Assembly: GCF_016744175.1 (NCBI RefSeq)
Contig: NZ_JADGEV010000015.1
Coordinates: 1 to 64,000, forward strand
DNA: 64,000 nucleotides
Source: Neptunomonas sp.
Lineage (GTDB): Bacteria > Pseudomonadota > Gammaproteobacteria > Pseudomonadales > Balneatricaceae
Direction: 5' to 3'
The translations under genes were made by a program, and so were the position numbers. Shown here piece after piece: positions 20,506 through 30,026 of the stretch. Numbering within the stretch: the stretch's first letter is position 1; each line of letters opens with the position of its first letter. Below the pieces are notes generated by a model, which worked only from the letters and a program-made list of their open reading frames with translations, ran no database searches and was not told the origin of the DNA.

Positions 20506-21978
20506 ATGATGTGGAGTGGTTCAACAGCCTTAAATAGTATCGATAGCACTTTAAGGTCGGTGCGTGATGATATTGACCGTCTGGATCAGAATTTAACGCA
20601 CCTGACTGAGAGCTTGACTGAGAACCTCCGCCAACAAGGTAATGTGATTCATGAGATTGCCAAGGTGCGCTTATTAGAGATTGATACAGGGCAACTTCAA
20701 GACACGCTTACGGCTGCTGACTTGAATGCAAAAAATATATTGAGCGATCGCATTCAGCATGTTCAGCAGGTTGAGCACGACATAAAAGATCTCAAGCAGC
20801 AGTTGGAGAAGGCTGAAATAGCACGTGAGAAATTATTGTCAGTTGCTAATGCGGTATCAGCCGACCTAGCAGAAAATGAAACGTCTATCCAAAATACCTT
20901 ACGAACTGACACCGCCTATCTGGCGCAATTTGAACGTGCTAGTAAAGCTGAATCAATAGCAGCTGAGGCGCTGCAAAAAAGTGAGACAGCTCAATCTGAT
21001 ATGGATATCAAAGATGAACCGTATCAAAATGATAAGTTGTTTATGTACTTATGGGGGCGAAAGTACACAACCCCCGATTACGAAGGCGGGTTGTTGACAC
21101 GCGCTCTCGATAAATGGGTTGCAGACCTAATACAGTATGAACGAAATCGCGTAAATTATTGGAATCTTCAAGAGATACCAAAGCGCTTAGCTGCTCATGC
21201 TGAAAGAGTAAAAACGGAAGCTGACGGCGAGTTTTTAGAATTACAGGCATTAGAACAGAAGGCTCTGTCTGATGGCGGTGTGCCGGCCGTTGAACAGCGC
21301 TTGGAAGAGGCTCGCGTAAGACTCGATGAGCAGGACGACCAAATTGAAGCCTTAGAAAATGAGTTGAGTTTTGCTTTGGAAAAACGAGCTGGGTTTGCTT
21401 CTGGGTCGGATGAATATACACAACGTAGTATTCAATGTTTAAGTGATGCTATGGCGCATAAAGATGTTTATCAAATTGACCGTTATGTGAAGGCGACTTT
21501 ATCTCCTGTCGATGATGAGCTGGTAAGAGAGCTTCATCAGTTTCAGGACAATTATGAAGATAACGAAGACGACCTAACCGATTTAAGACGAGCACACTCG
21601 GCGAAAATAGCAAAGCTAAAAGAGCTTGAAAGTGTGCGGCATAACTTCAAGAATAATCGCTTTGATGATGTACGTTCGGGTTTTGGTAATGAAGCGCTTA
21701 TTAAGTCTGTACTAGGCCAGTTTTTACAAGGGGTCGTCGCGGGCAGCGATGTTTGGCGTGTTCTTAAACGTAACCAGCGCTATGATAATCGCGGCGCCCA
21801 GCCCGATTTTGGGAGCGATGGTATCAGTGGTAGATCTTCAAGTAGGCAAACTTCAAATCGGAACAGTACATTTAGATGGCCAAGTTCGCGAGGTGGAAGC
21901 GGAGGCTTTCGCATACCGGGCAGTGGGCGTAGTAAACGCAGTGGTGGCGGCGGGTTCAGCACAGGCGGTGGTTTCTAA
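20506..21978 (+). CDS. Uncharacterised coiled-coil protein with Gly/Ser/Arg-rich C-terminal tail
   Basis: Extended heptad-like helical regions; C-terminus RGGSGGFRIPGSGRSKRSGGGGFSTGGGF. Same strand and closely spaced after the two preceding genes. Confidence 0.88.
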   Translation: MMWSGSTALNSIDSTLRSVRDDIDRLDQNLTHLTESLTENLRQQGNVIHEIAKVRLLEIDTGQLQDTLTAADLNAKNILSDRIQHVQQVEHDIKDLKQQLEKAEIAREKLLSVANAVSADLAENETSIQNTLRTDTAYLAQFERASKAESIAAEALQKSETAQSDMDIKDEPYQNDKLFMYLWGRKYTTPDYEGGLLTRALDKWVADLIQYERNRVNYWNLQEIPKRLAAHAERVKTEADGEFLELQALEQKALSDGGVPAVEQRLEEARVRLDEQDDQIEALENELSFALEKRAGFASGSDEYTQRSIQCLSDAMAHKDVYQIDRYVKATLSPVDDELVRELHQFQDNYEDNEDDLTDLRRAHSAKIAKLKELESVRHNFKNNRFDDVRSGFGNEALIKSVLGQFLQGVVAGSDVWRVLKRNQRYDNRGAQPDFGSDGISGRSSSRQTSNRNSTFRWPSSRGGSGGFRIPGSGRSKRSGGGGFSTGGGF

Positions 21979-22075
21979 TATAGGACGTCAAAAAGCACTC
22001 TGGATATCCTCAGGGAATGCGTGTTTGGATAACCAGAGTGAACGTTGTTATTAGTTAAGATTTACTAGATATGTG

Positions 22076-23131
22076 TCAGTTTTGAGCTGTTTTAGTTTGT
22101 GCGCTTTCAGGCACATAGCTTCTCGCAATGTTACGTAGCTCTTTTAATGCAGCGGCTGCATCCACATCGCGCTTGGAAACACGCTCAAGGTAGTCTTCAT
22201 CCATACCAATAATCATGGCTTGAAACTCCTTATCGATGAGGTCACCTTTTTTAACTTCCAAAATTGAAACCCCTGCTTTTTTGGCAGCAATAAGTCCTTC
22301 GGCATCACCGCCATCCCATGCTTGCCCTGCAAGGGCTGATAGTTTCTCGCCAGAAACGGAAAGAACTGCCGCTTTGTCTTCTTTGCTAAGGCTGTCTAAG
22401 AAGTCTGGATTCATAAAGATAGAAAAGCTCATGACGTACATGCCACCGGGTAATAAAACGAGTTGCTTGGTGACTTCGTTCAAGCGCAAAGTCTTTTGTT
22501 CACCTACAGGGATGAATACACCATCAACTACACGCTGCTGCATCATTTCGTACACTTTAGGTGCCGGTGCCCCAACGGCGGTTACGCCCATGCGCTCACC
22601 AAGTTGTGTTTGGATTCCACCGCCTAGACGAATCTTACGATGTTTCATATCAGCAAGGGAGTTGATTGGTTCTGCTAAATGTATTTGTCCAGGGCCATGT
22701 GTGAAAAGGGCGGCTACAACAAGCCCATCGTGTTCGTTTGCCTGCTTATAATATTTGTTACTAACTCGCCAAAATGCGACAGAGGCCGCTTCGGCATTTG
22801 CGTTTAGATTTGGTAGTTCTACAGACTCTGTCAATTTAAAGCGTCCGGGTATATAACCATGAACGCTCCAACTAGCATCAACAACATTATCTTCCACGAG
22901 GTCGAACATGGTTTTAGGGTGACCCATACCGTATTCAATCTTCATTTTTACCCGGCCTTGAGTGGCCTCTTCTATCCACTTCCCCCACGTTGTTAGAACA
23001 ATGGCATTCTGAGGGTGTGTTGGCGGAAGCCAGCTAGCAACTCGCATAACAGAATCAGCAAGTACACTGCCTGATAGTAGAAGACCTAATGATAGACCTG
23101 CAGATGATTTAATGAATGTTTTTATTATCAT
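22076..23131 (-). CDS. TRAP transporter substrate-binding protein, DctP type
   Basis: Signal peptide then MRVASWLPPTHPQNAIVLTTWGKWIEEATQGRVKMKIEYG...INSLADMKHRKIRLGGGIQTQLGERMGVTAVGAPAPKVYEMMQQRVVDGVFIP. Confidence 0.88.
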   Translation of the reverse strand: MIIKTFIKSSAGLSLGLLLSGSVLADSVMRVASWLPPTHPQNAIVLTTWGKWIEEATQGRVKMKIEYGMGHPKTMFDLVEDNVVDASWSVHGYIPGRFKLTESVELPNLNANAEAASVAFWRVSNKYYKQANEHDGLVVAALFTHGPGQIHLAEPINSLADMKHRKIRLGGGIQTQLGERMGVTAVGAPAPKVYEMMQQRVVDGVFIPVGEQKTLRLNEVTKQLVLLPGGMYVMSFSIFMNPDFLDSLSKEDKAAVLSVSGEKLSALAGQAWDGGDAEGLIAAKKAGVSILEVKKGDLIDKEFQAMIIGMDEDYLERVSKRDVDAAAALKELRNIARSYVPESAQTKTAQN

Positions 23132-23180
23132 ATGAATTACCTTCTTATTGTATGCCTTCAATAAAGGCTTGTTTTCAACG

Positions 23181-24443
23181 CTATGAATGGTGAGTTTTAG
23201 GGTGTGAAAGTGAACTATTTTTTTTAGTGTTCTTCATGGCTGTATCAATGATCTGAATCCAGTGCTGTATAGGGATCTTGGTTTTATTCGAAAGATGTGT
23301 AATGCAGCCAATATTGGCACTGCCGATGATGTCAGGATTTGCTTTATCAAGTGCTTCAATTTTCTCTATACCTAGCTGAGTAGCGAGTTTTGGCTGAAAA
23401 ATAGAGTAGGTGCCTGCAGACCCACAGCAAATGTGTCCATCACTGACGGGTTTTATTGGAAAGCCTAATCTGGTTAATACAGCTTCAACTGAGCCTGATA
23501 AGCCTTGAGCATGCTGTAGAGAGCAGGGGCATTGAAAAGCAACGCTGGGAGTAGCCTTTAGAGTGAGTTTTTCTAATGGAAGATCAGTTAACACCTCAAC
23601 CAAATCTTTTGTTAGTGCAGATACGTGCGCTGCTTTATTAGCATATAAAGGATCATTTTTAAGTAGTTTTCCATACTCTTTTACTGTCGATCCACAACCA
23701 CTGGCAGTCATTACTATTGCTTCACAGCCGTTCTCTATTATTGGCCACCATGCGTCTATATTGTTGCGCATAAAGTCCCGCCCGTCTTCCTGCTTATTCA
23801 GGTGGTAACTTATCGCACCACAACAGCCTGCTTTATCTGCAATTATTAGGGAGATATCGAATTGGTTTAAGACCCTTGCTGTTGCTGCATTAATATCTGG
23901 TGCGAGTCCGGGTTGAACGCAGCCTTCTAGTACTAGCATTCGTTTTTTATGCACTCGTATCGGCCAATTGATTTTTAATGGCCGCAAAGGAATTTTGGCT
24001 TTTAGTACTTTTGGTAGGAGTGGTCGAATATATTGCGCGGCTCTCAGTAGGGGAGTAAAACGATCTGGATAAGGAAGAACGCTGAGTATTGAATGGCGTA
24101 GCGCTTTTTGTGCAAAGGAACGAGGTACTTGCTTTTCTACAACTTGCACGCCGATATCAAGCAGGCTGTGGTAATCAACATTGGCGGGACAGGTTGTTTC
24201 ACAAGCGCGACAGTTGAGGCAAGCATCAAGATGTGATTGTGTGATTGCGGAGGCTGGCTGTCCCTCTAAAACCTGTTTAATTAAATAGATGCGCCCCCGA
24301 GGGCTGTCTAATTCATTTCCTCGTAAATTGTAGGTCGGGCACGTTGCTAGACAGAAACCGCAATGTACGCATTTACGCAGGATAGTATCGGCCTCTTTTC
24401 CTTGCGCGGTGCTATTAATGAATTCAGCTATGTTGGTCTGCAC
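23181..24443 (-). CDS. glcF: Glycolate oxidase iron-sulfur subunit
   Basis: Two CxxCxxCxxxCP motifs (CVHCGFCLATCP, CLNCRACETTCP) and CCG-type motifs (CCGAISYHL, CCGSAGTYSI). GTG start at 24443 behind GGGGGAGATACC preferred. Confidence 0.93.
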   Translation of the reverse strand: MQTNIAEFINSTAQGKEADTILRKCVHCGFCLATCPTYNLRGNELDSPRGRIYLIKQVLEGQPASAITQSHLDACLNCRACETTCPANVDYHSLLDIGVQVVEKQVPRSFAQKALRHSILSVLPYPDRFTPLLRAAQYIRPLLPKVLKAKIPLRPLKINWPIRVHKKRMLVLEGCVQPGLAPDINAATARVLNQFDISLIIADKAGCCGAISYHLNKQEDGRDFMRNNIDAWWPIIENGCEAIVMTASGCGSTVKEYGKLLKNDPLYANKAAHVSALTKDLVEVLTDLPLEKLTLKATPSVAFQCPCSLQHAQGLSGSVEAVLTRLGFPIKPVSDGHICCGSAGTYSIFQPKLATQLGIEKIEALDKANPDIIGSANIGCITHLSNKTKIPIQHWIQIIDTAMKNTKKNSSLSHPKTHHS

Positions 24444-24468
24444 GGTATCTCCCCCAGCGTTGGATTGG

Positions 24469-25632
24469 TTATAGGTCTTTGTATAAACGACCGGGATTGA
24501 GAATGTTGTGTGGGTCAAAGCTGTTCTTTATGCGTTTGCTTAATGTAAGAAGTGCAGGGCTTAGAGGGCTGAAAGTAGAACCATTAGCATCACTACTATT
24601 CGCCTTGCTGTTACTAGCGCCGCATCTATTACGAAAGCCGCTAGCATGACCGCCATTATCACTAGCCCATTGTTGTAGCGCATCAGTATCTTTGGGGTAC
24701 ACCCAACGTTGTGCTCCTCCCCATTCGGTGATCGACTCTGTATCAACTAGTAAGTCAGGAATGCACGGGGCGCTAGGAGGTAGTGACACACGCCATAAAG
24801 TTCTATCTTGATTAAAGTAAGGGAGGCGCTGCTCTTTCAGTTGGTGCCAAAAAAGCTCTGCTTGTCTGAGAACGTCGCCACCTATGTTTTCTGCCGCAGA
24901 TACTACCCCTGCTTTAGCGCCGGAAAAGCGTACATATAAAAGATTGTTATGAAGGTATGTAGCAGAAATTGGTATTGGCTGGCGGCCCAATGTGCTTAAT
25001 AAAGTACACATCTGCTGGTGGTTATAGGGAAGAATGCGTGTTTCTTCAAAAGCTGGTTTAGGGATGACTTTGAGCGATATTTCTAGCAACACGCCTAATG
25101 TACCCAATGCACCAGTCATCAGGCGTGAAACATCATAGCCTGCAACGTTTTTCATGACTTGGCCGCCAAACTTTAAAATTTCGCCTTTACCGTTGATGAT
25201 GGTCGCGCCTAAAACAAAGTCTCTGACAGCGCCTGTATAAGGACGACGTGGGCCAGAAATTCCGCACGCAATGGTGCCGCCAAGAGTAGCATTATCAGAA
25301 AATTCAGGCGGCTCAAACCCAAGCATTTGCCCATGCTCTGCCAGTAATTGCTCTATCTCTCGTAAAGGCGTGCCTGTGCGTGCAGTAATGACGAGTTCGG
25401 ATGGCTCGTAATTGATAATCCCGCTGTATCCTGAAACGGTCAATTCGACACCTGATATACTGCGTCCATAAAACGCTTTACTTCCACAACCAATAATTTT
25501 TAAAGGTGATTGTTGTTCATAGGCGTTTTTTACCTGCTCAGCAATAACCTCTGCAGTTACTGTTGGTGTTTGCTCAGAAAGAACAGGCGCCTGCTGCTTA
25601 TCAGTTTGAGATAGTACTAATACTTCAGTCAT
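24469..25632 (-). CDS. glcE: Glycolate oxidase FAD-binding subunit
   Basis: FAD-binding PCMH pattern (LGGTIACGISGPRRPYTGAVRDFVLGATIINGKGEILKFGGQVMKNVAGYDVSRLMTGALGTLGVLLEISLKVIPKP); ends NPGRLYKDL; lies between glcD and glcF. Confidence 0.95.
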   Translation of the reverse strand: MTEVLVLSQTDKQQAPVLSEQTPTVTAEVIAEQVKNAYEQQSPLKIIGCGSKAFYGRSISGVELTVSGYSGIINYEPSELVITARTGTPLREIEQLLAEHGQMLGFEPPEFSDNATLGGTIACGISGPRRPYTGAVRDFVLGATIINGKGEILKFGGQVMKNVAGYDVSRLMTGALGTLGVLLEISLKVIPKPAFEETRILPYNHQQMCTLLSTLGRQPIPISATYLHNNLLYVRFSGAKAGVVSAAENIGGDVLRQAELFWHQLKEQRLPYFNQDRTLWRVSLPPSAPCIPDLLVDTESITEWGGAQRWVYPKDTDALQQWASDNGGHASGFRNRCGASNSKANSSDANGSTFSPLSPALLTLSKRIKNSFDPHNILNPGRLYKDL

Positions 25633-27132
25633 TTAGAACCGCTCCAGATGAGGAAACGGCATTTCGCCATTATGTATATGCATCGCATGGAACTCAGTGC
25701 AACGAGCTAAGGTCGGGATCTGCTTGCCAGGATTAAGTAACGATTTATCGTCAAAAGCGTTTTTTAGTGCATGAAATTGGCTTATTTCTGCACCAGTAAA
25801 CTGTAGACACATCTCATTTATTTTTTCTAAACCGATGCCGTGTTCTCCGGAAATAGTCCCGCCGACATGAACACATAACTCAAGAATGCGTGTGCCAAGA
25901 TCGTTGGCGCGTTTATGTTGATCCTCATCGGAGGAATCAAACAATATCGACGGGTGCATGTTGCCATCACCAGCGTGGAAAACATTCACTACAAGAAGCT
26001 GATACTCATCAGCGAGTTGATTGATTCTTGTCCACACCTGGGCTAGTGCCCGGCGTGGAATAGTACCGTCCATCACATAGTTGTCTGGAGCTAAGCAAGC
26101 GAGTGCAGGGAAAGCGGCTTTTCGAGCAGCCCAGATGCGTTTGCTTTCAGCTTCGTTGGTTGATATTTGAATATCTGAAGCATTTAAGCGGTTAAGAATT
26201 GTTATAACACTGGTGAGTTCATCTTCAACTTCTTCAACGCTGCCATCTAATTCACAGATAATTACTGCCGCTGCATCAACCGGATAGCCAGCATGCATTA
26301 GTGCTTCAATTGCTTGAATGCCTTTTTGATCAATCATTTCAAGGCCAGCTGGAATGATGCCTGCACCTATAATTTCAGCAATGGTATTGCCTGCATCCTC
26401 AATGGTTGCGAAGGCTGCGAGTAACACGCGAGCGCTGGCAGGTTTCGCTAAAAGCTTTACGCGGATGCCAACAATAATCCCTAGCAAACCTTCTGAACCC
26501 GTCATTACTGCCATGAGGTCATACCCTGCGGCATCCAGCGCTTGGCCGCCTATGGTGATGCGCTCACCCTCAATGGTGATAACGTCCAGTTCCAAAATAT
26601 TGTGGACGGTGAGACCGTACTTGAGGCAATGAACGCCGCCAGCATTTTCAGCAACATTTCCGCCCACTGAGCATGCGAGCTGTGAGGATGGGTCGGGTGC
26701 GAAATACAGGTTGTAAGGTGCGGCGGCATCAGAAACGGCTTGGTTGCGAACGCCAGGGTCTATCCATGCAGTGCGATTATGCAGATTAATATCATGTATT
26801 TTATTGAACTTGCTCATGCCAAGCAGAACACCGTTCTCGACAGGCATAGATCCTGCGGTTAGCCCTGTGCCTGCTCCACGAGCCACGACAGGAATATCAA
26901 GGGCATGGCAGCAACGCATAATATGCTGAACTTGTTCGATGGTATCAGGGAGTACTGTCAGTAACGGTATTTGGCGCATCGTAGTGAATGCATCGCACTC
27001 GTAAGCTTTTAGCTGTTCTGGTTCACTCAAGATTGCATCCTCAGGAATCAACATGCTCAGCATTGGAATGAGGCTGGCAAGTCGTTTTGTTCTGATGCTT
27101 GCTGCAATGTTTGAGTTCATGGTGGTATCCAA
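25633..27132 (-). CDS. glcD: Glycolate oxidase FAD-linked subunit
   Basis: PVVARGAGTGLTAGSMPVENGVLLGMSKFNKI, SSQLACSVGGNVAENAGGVHCLKYG, VFHAGDGNMHPSILFD, GTISGEHGIGLEK. Confidence 0.95.
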   Translation of the reverse strand: MDTTMNSNIAASIRTKRLASLIPMLSMLIPEDAILSEPEQLKAYECDAFTTMRQIPLLTVLPDTIEQVQHIMRCCHALDIPVVARGAGTGLTAGSMPVENGVLLGMSKFNKIHDINLHNRTAWIDPGVRNQAVSDAAAPYNLYFAPDPSSQLACSVGGNVAENAGGVHCLKYGLTVHNILELDVITIEGERITIGGQALDAAGYDLMAVMTGSEGLLGIIVGIRVKLLAKPASARVLLAAFATIEDAGNTIAEIIGAGIIPAGLEMIDQKGIQAIEALMHAGYPVDAAAVIICELDGSVEEVEDELTSVITILNRLNASDIQISTNEAESKRIWAARKAAFPALACLAPDNYVMDGTIPRRALAQVWTRINQLADEYQLLVVNVFHAGDGNMHPSILFDSSDEDQHKRANDLGTRILELCVHVGGTISGEHGIGLEKINEMCLQFTGAEISQFHALKNAFDDKSLLNPGKQIPTLARCTEFHAMHIHNGEMPFPHLERF

Positions 27133-27204
27133 GTGGCTCGTTGAAGAGGCGGGAACCTAGATGACTCTAAAGATGAAATGCTATTTAAAAAAATACATAT
27201 TAAC

Positions 27205-27218
27205 TATGATTAACCATA
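27205..27218. promoter_or_regulatory. Candidate LysR-type operator in the glcD/lysR divergent intergenic region
   Basis: Imperfect palindrome TATGATTAACCATA in the only intergenic space between divergent genes. Confidence 0.3.
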
Positions 27219-27240
27219 TTTTTTAATTATGGATGGGAAT

Positions 27241-28167
27241 ATGAAATTTACTCAGCTGAAGTATTTTCTGAAAATTGCAGAAGTGGGTAGCGTCTCTGCT
27301 GCCGCTCGTGAATTATTTATCGCGCAACCAGCGTTGAGCCATCAGGTAGCCGCGTTAGAAAATGAACTGGGTGCATCGTTATTTGTTCGCAGTGTCAAAG
27401 GGGTACAGCTCACACTTGCTGGCGAGAAATTGGTCCATCACGCAAAGTTGATACTGCGTCAGGTTGATATTGCAAAAGCGGATGTTATTAGCGATGAGTT
27501 CTCTCCGCGTGGTGAGGTTAGTGTTGTTATCGATGCTTCGAAGGCTTACACGTTGATCCCCTTGTTGGTCACTGAATGTGCTCAGCGTTTCCCAGAAGTA
27601 CAGTTACAAATTTATGATGCTATGAGCTTGAATGCCGCCCAGCAAATTGCAGACGCAAAGGCTGATATTGGGCTGATTCCCAATGCGGCTGATTTGAGTG
27701 GTGTACATGTTATTCCGGTTTATCGGGAGCCGTTGCACTTGGTGGGCAAGGGTGTGGCGAAAGGGCATGAGGCCGGCACAATTTTGTTTGAGGAGTTATC
27801 AAATTACCCTCTGGTTGCCCCCTCACGCCCGCATAATATTCGATTGCATATTGAGCAAAAAGCACTGGAGGCAAAGTGGCCTTTGAATATTCAGTACGAG
27901 CAAGATACGGGTTTAACGCTGCGCTGCTTGATGAATAGCGGTATTGCCAATGCAATCATCCCGTATGATGTGATGGCAACTGAATTACAGCGAGGAGATT
28001 TAGATGCACTAAGGATTATTAATCCTTCGATTGACCGAATTCACGCTATTGTCCGCTTAGAAAATAGACCCTTTACATCGGCCTGCCGGGCTATTGAACT
28101 TCTCATCATCGAATTGATTCAGCAGCTTTGCGAGCAGAAAATTTTAGATGGTGAGGCGCTGGTTTAA
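27241..28167 (+). CDS. LysR family transcriptional regulator
   Basis: MKFTQLKYFLKIAEVGSVSAAARELFIAQPALSHQVAALENELGASLFVRSVKGVQLTLAGE. Confidence 0.95.
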   Translation: MKFTQLKYFLKIAEVGSVSAAARELFIAQPALSHQVAALENELGASLFVRSVKGVQLTLAGEKLVHHAKLILRQVDIAKADVISDEFSPRGEVSVVIDASKAYTLIPLLVTECAQRFPEVQLQIYDAMSLNAAQQIADAKADIGLIPNAADLSGVHVIPVYREPLHLVGKGVAKGHEAGTILFEELSNYPLVAPSRPHNIRLHIEQKALEAKWPLNIQYEQDTGLTLRCLMNSGIANAIIPYDVMATELQRGDLDALRIINPSIDRIHAIVRLENRPFTSACRAIELLIIELIQQLCEQKILDGEALV

Positions 28168-28399
28168 GCTTCATAAAGCCCACAAAATAATTATTGTTAT
28201 ATCCGTGTTTTTATGTTTATTCTAAAAAAAGAGCAAGATTTACGAAAGAGTGTTTTCGTTAAGTCGTCTTAAAATCCATTAAATGTGATTAAAATGTTGC
28301 TAAGTTCGATAAATATTTGAAATGTTAGGTTGGGCGGTGCTCATTTCTTTGTGGGGTCGTATCAAAAAAATAACAACCTGCTTTTTATAGGAATAGATA

Positions 28400-29377
28400 A
28401 TGAGCGTGATTCATAAAGAAAAAATTACAGACCCATCAGCGTGGAAAGGAAAGGATTTAAAAGGCGACGATTCATGGATTTATCATTGGTCCGATGAATC
28501 GATTAGCGTTCTTGAAAAGGCCTTAGAAAATGTTAAGCGAAAAGGTTTGCAGGTACCCGGCTTTACTAAAGAAGATTTTCCGATTACTCAGCTCTTCAAA
28601 GAGATCGCTTACTTCAATGAAGAGTTGGAAAATGGCAAGGGTTTCATATTAATTCGCGGCTTGCCAATTGAGCGTTATACAGATGATGAAGCAGCCATTA
28701 TTTACTATGGCCTTGGCCTTCATATGGGTACGCCTGTCCCGCAAAATTTAAAAGGCGATATGTTAGGACATGTCAAAAATATTGGGGCAATAGATCCGAA
28801 AAGTGTTCGTGTTTATGAAACCAATGAATACCTTCCTTATCACGCCGATCTATCGGATGTTGTTGGTTTGCTTTCTCTTCGTAAAGCAAGATCAGGAGGC
28901 ATGAGTAGCCTTTCAAGTGCGATGACGCTTTATAACGAAATTTTGGGAAAAAACCCAGAGTATATTGGGCTTCTCCACCGTCTATTCCAATTGGAGCACC
29001 TTGATGACGGAGAGGCAGGTTTTACGCCGATCTTTAGTTATCATAAGGGTAAGTTAAGCGCTCGATATTTACGCCAATATATAGAAATTGCACAAAATAA
29101 TGCAGGTGCTCCTCTATCGAATGTAGAAGTTGAAGCTCTAGACCTTATTGATTCGACTTTAAATAACCCAGATATTCGTTTAGATATGATGATGGAGCCA
29201 GGTGATATCCAGTTTGCAAATAACTATACAATTTTTCATTCTCGTACTAGTTTCGAAGATTACGACGAAGTAGAGCGTAGACGGCATTTATATAGATTGT
29301 GGCTGAAGATGCCTAATGCCAGAGAGTTAGCGTCTGATTTCCCTGGGCGAAATGGTATTACGAAACGCGAAACGTAA
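28400..29377 (+). CDS. TauD/TfdA family 2-oxoglutarate-dependent dioxygenase
   Basis: GFILIRGLPIERYTDDEAAIIYYGLGLHMG..., YHADLSD (HxD) and distal His/Arg region FANNYTIFHSRTSFEDYDEVERRRHLYRLWL. Confidence 0.88.
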   Translation: MSVIHKEKITDPSAWKGKDLKGDDSWIYHWSDESISVLEKALENVKRKGLQVPGFTKEDFPITQLFKEIAYFNEELENGKGFILIRGLPIERYTDDEAAIIYYGLGLHMGTPVPQNLKGDMLGHVKNIGAIDPKSVRVYETNEYLPYHADLSDVVGLLSLRKARSGGMSSLSSAMTLYNEILGKNPEYIGLLHRLFQLEHLDDGEAGFTPIFSYHKGKLSARYLRQYIEIAQNNAGAPLSNVEVEALDLIDSTLNNPDIRLDMMMEPGDIQFANNYTIFHSRTSFEDYDEVERRRHLYRLWLKMPNARELASDFPGRNGITKRET

Positions 29378-29569
29378 TTTGATATTAAAAAGCTTAAAAT
29401 TTTCTAGGATTATAGTGGTCAGTGCGACATACATAACTCTAGAGACTAGTGGGTGAAGTTTGTGAAAACCTTCTATGTGCGGATAGTTGTCGCCCATTTA
29501 TCAACCTGAACCCAAGATAGAGGGTGTGTATCGTCTACCTGCATTTTTTAGCTGACCATATATCTTGAT

Positions 29570-29598
29570 GACTTGTGAAATGGTTCGTTTCACAAGTC
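29570..29598. repeat. Perfect inverted repeat (11-bp arms)
   Basis: GACTTGTGAAA-TGGTTCG-TTTCACAAGTC in the 650-bp intergenic region upstream of betB. Confidence 0.7.
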
Positions 29599-29852
29599 GG
29601 TAATTAACTGAAAGCGACAAGTTGTTCTCTGTTCTCGTCAACACTTCCTCCGTAAATGTTTTCAAATGTAACTTTAAACGACATTTGGATATTGCTAGTA
29701 ATTATAAAGTGTCTTTAAAAACCCTCTAAAAGTCGATAAATGTTATAAAAAGTAATTAAAACCTTAGCCGTTTTTGGTAGTAATTCTTTTGTTGTTTCTT
29801 GTTTGCGACATCTCTAGCTTTTTGACATCTGCATAAAATTTAGTCAGAGTTA

Positions 29853-29884
29853 TTTTTAATTAAACGATCAATCAATAAAAAATC
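29853..29884. promoter_or_regulatory. Candidate BetI-type operator upstream of betB
   Basis: TTTTTAATTAAACGATCAATCAATAAAAA; contains AATCAAT half-site similar to known BetI operators; imperfect dyad. Confidence 0.4.
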
Positions 29885-30026
29885 TGATAACAGCGTACAC
29901 TAGGCTCTACATAGAGCGTAAAACGTTAATAGAATACGTTATTTGATATCAATAATTATGTAGTTATTCGGTAAAGTGATTTGCACCCCGAGTAGTCATG
30001 AAACGCAATCAGTAGGATACAGTTAG

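Noticed and set aside
21041-21421. 126-aa minus-strand ORF
   Set aside because: Antisense to the well-supported 490-aa coiled-coil gene.
21749-22054. 101-aa plus-strand ORF
   Set aside because: Out-of-frame overlap of the Gly-rich tail coding region; no RBS seen.
22236-22751. 171-aa plus-strand ORF
   Set aside because: Antisense to the DctP-type gene; no recognisable domain.
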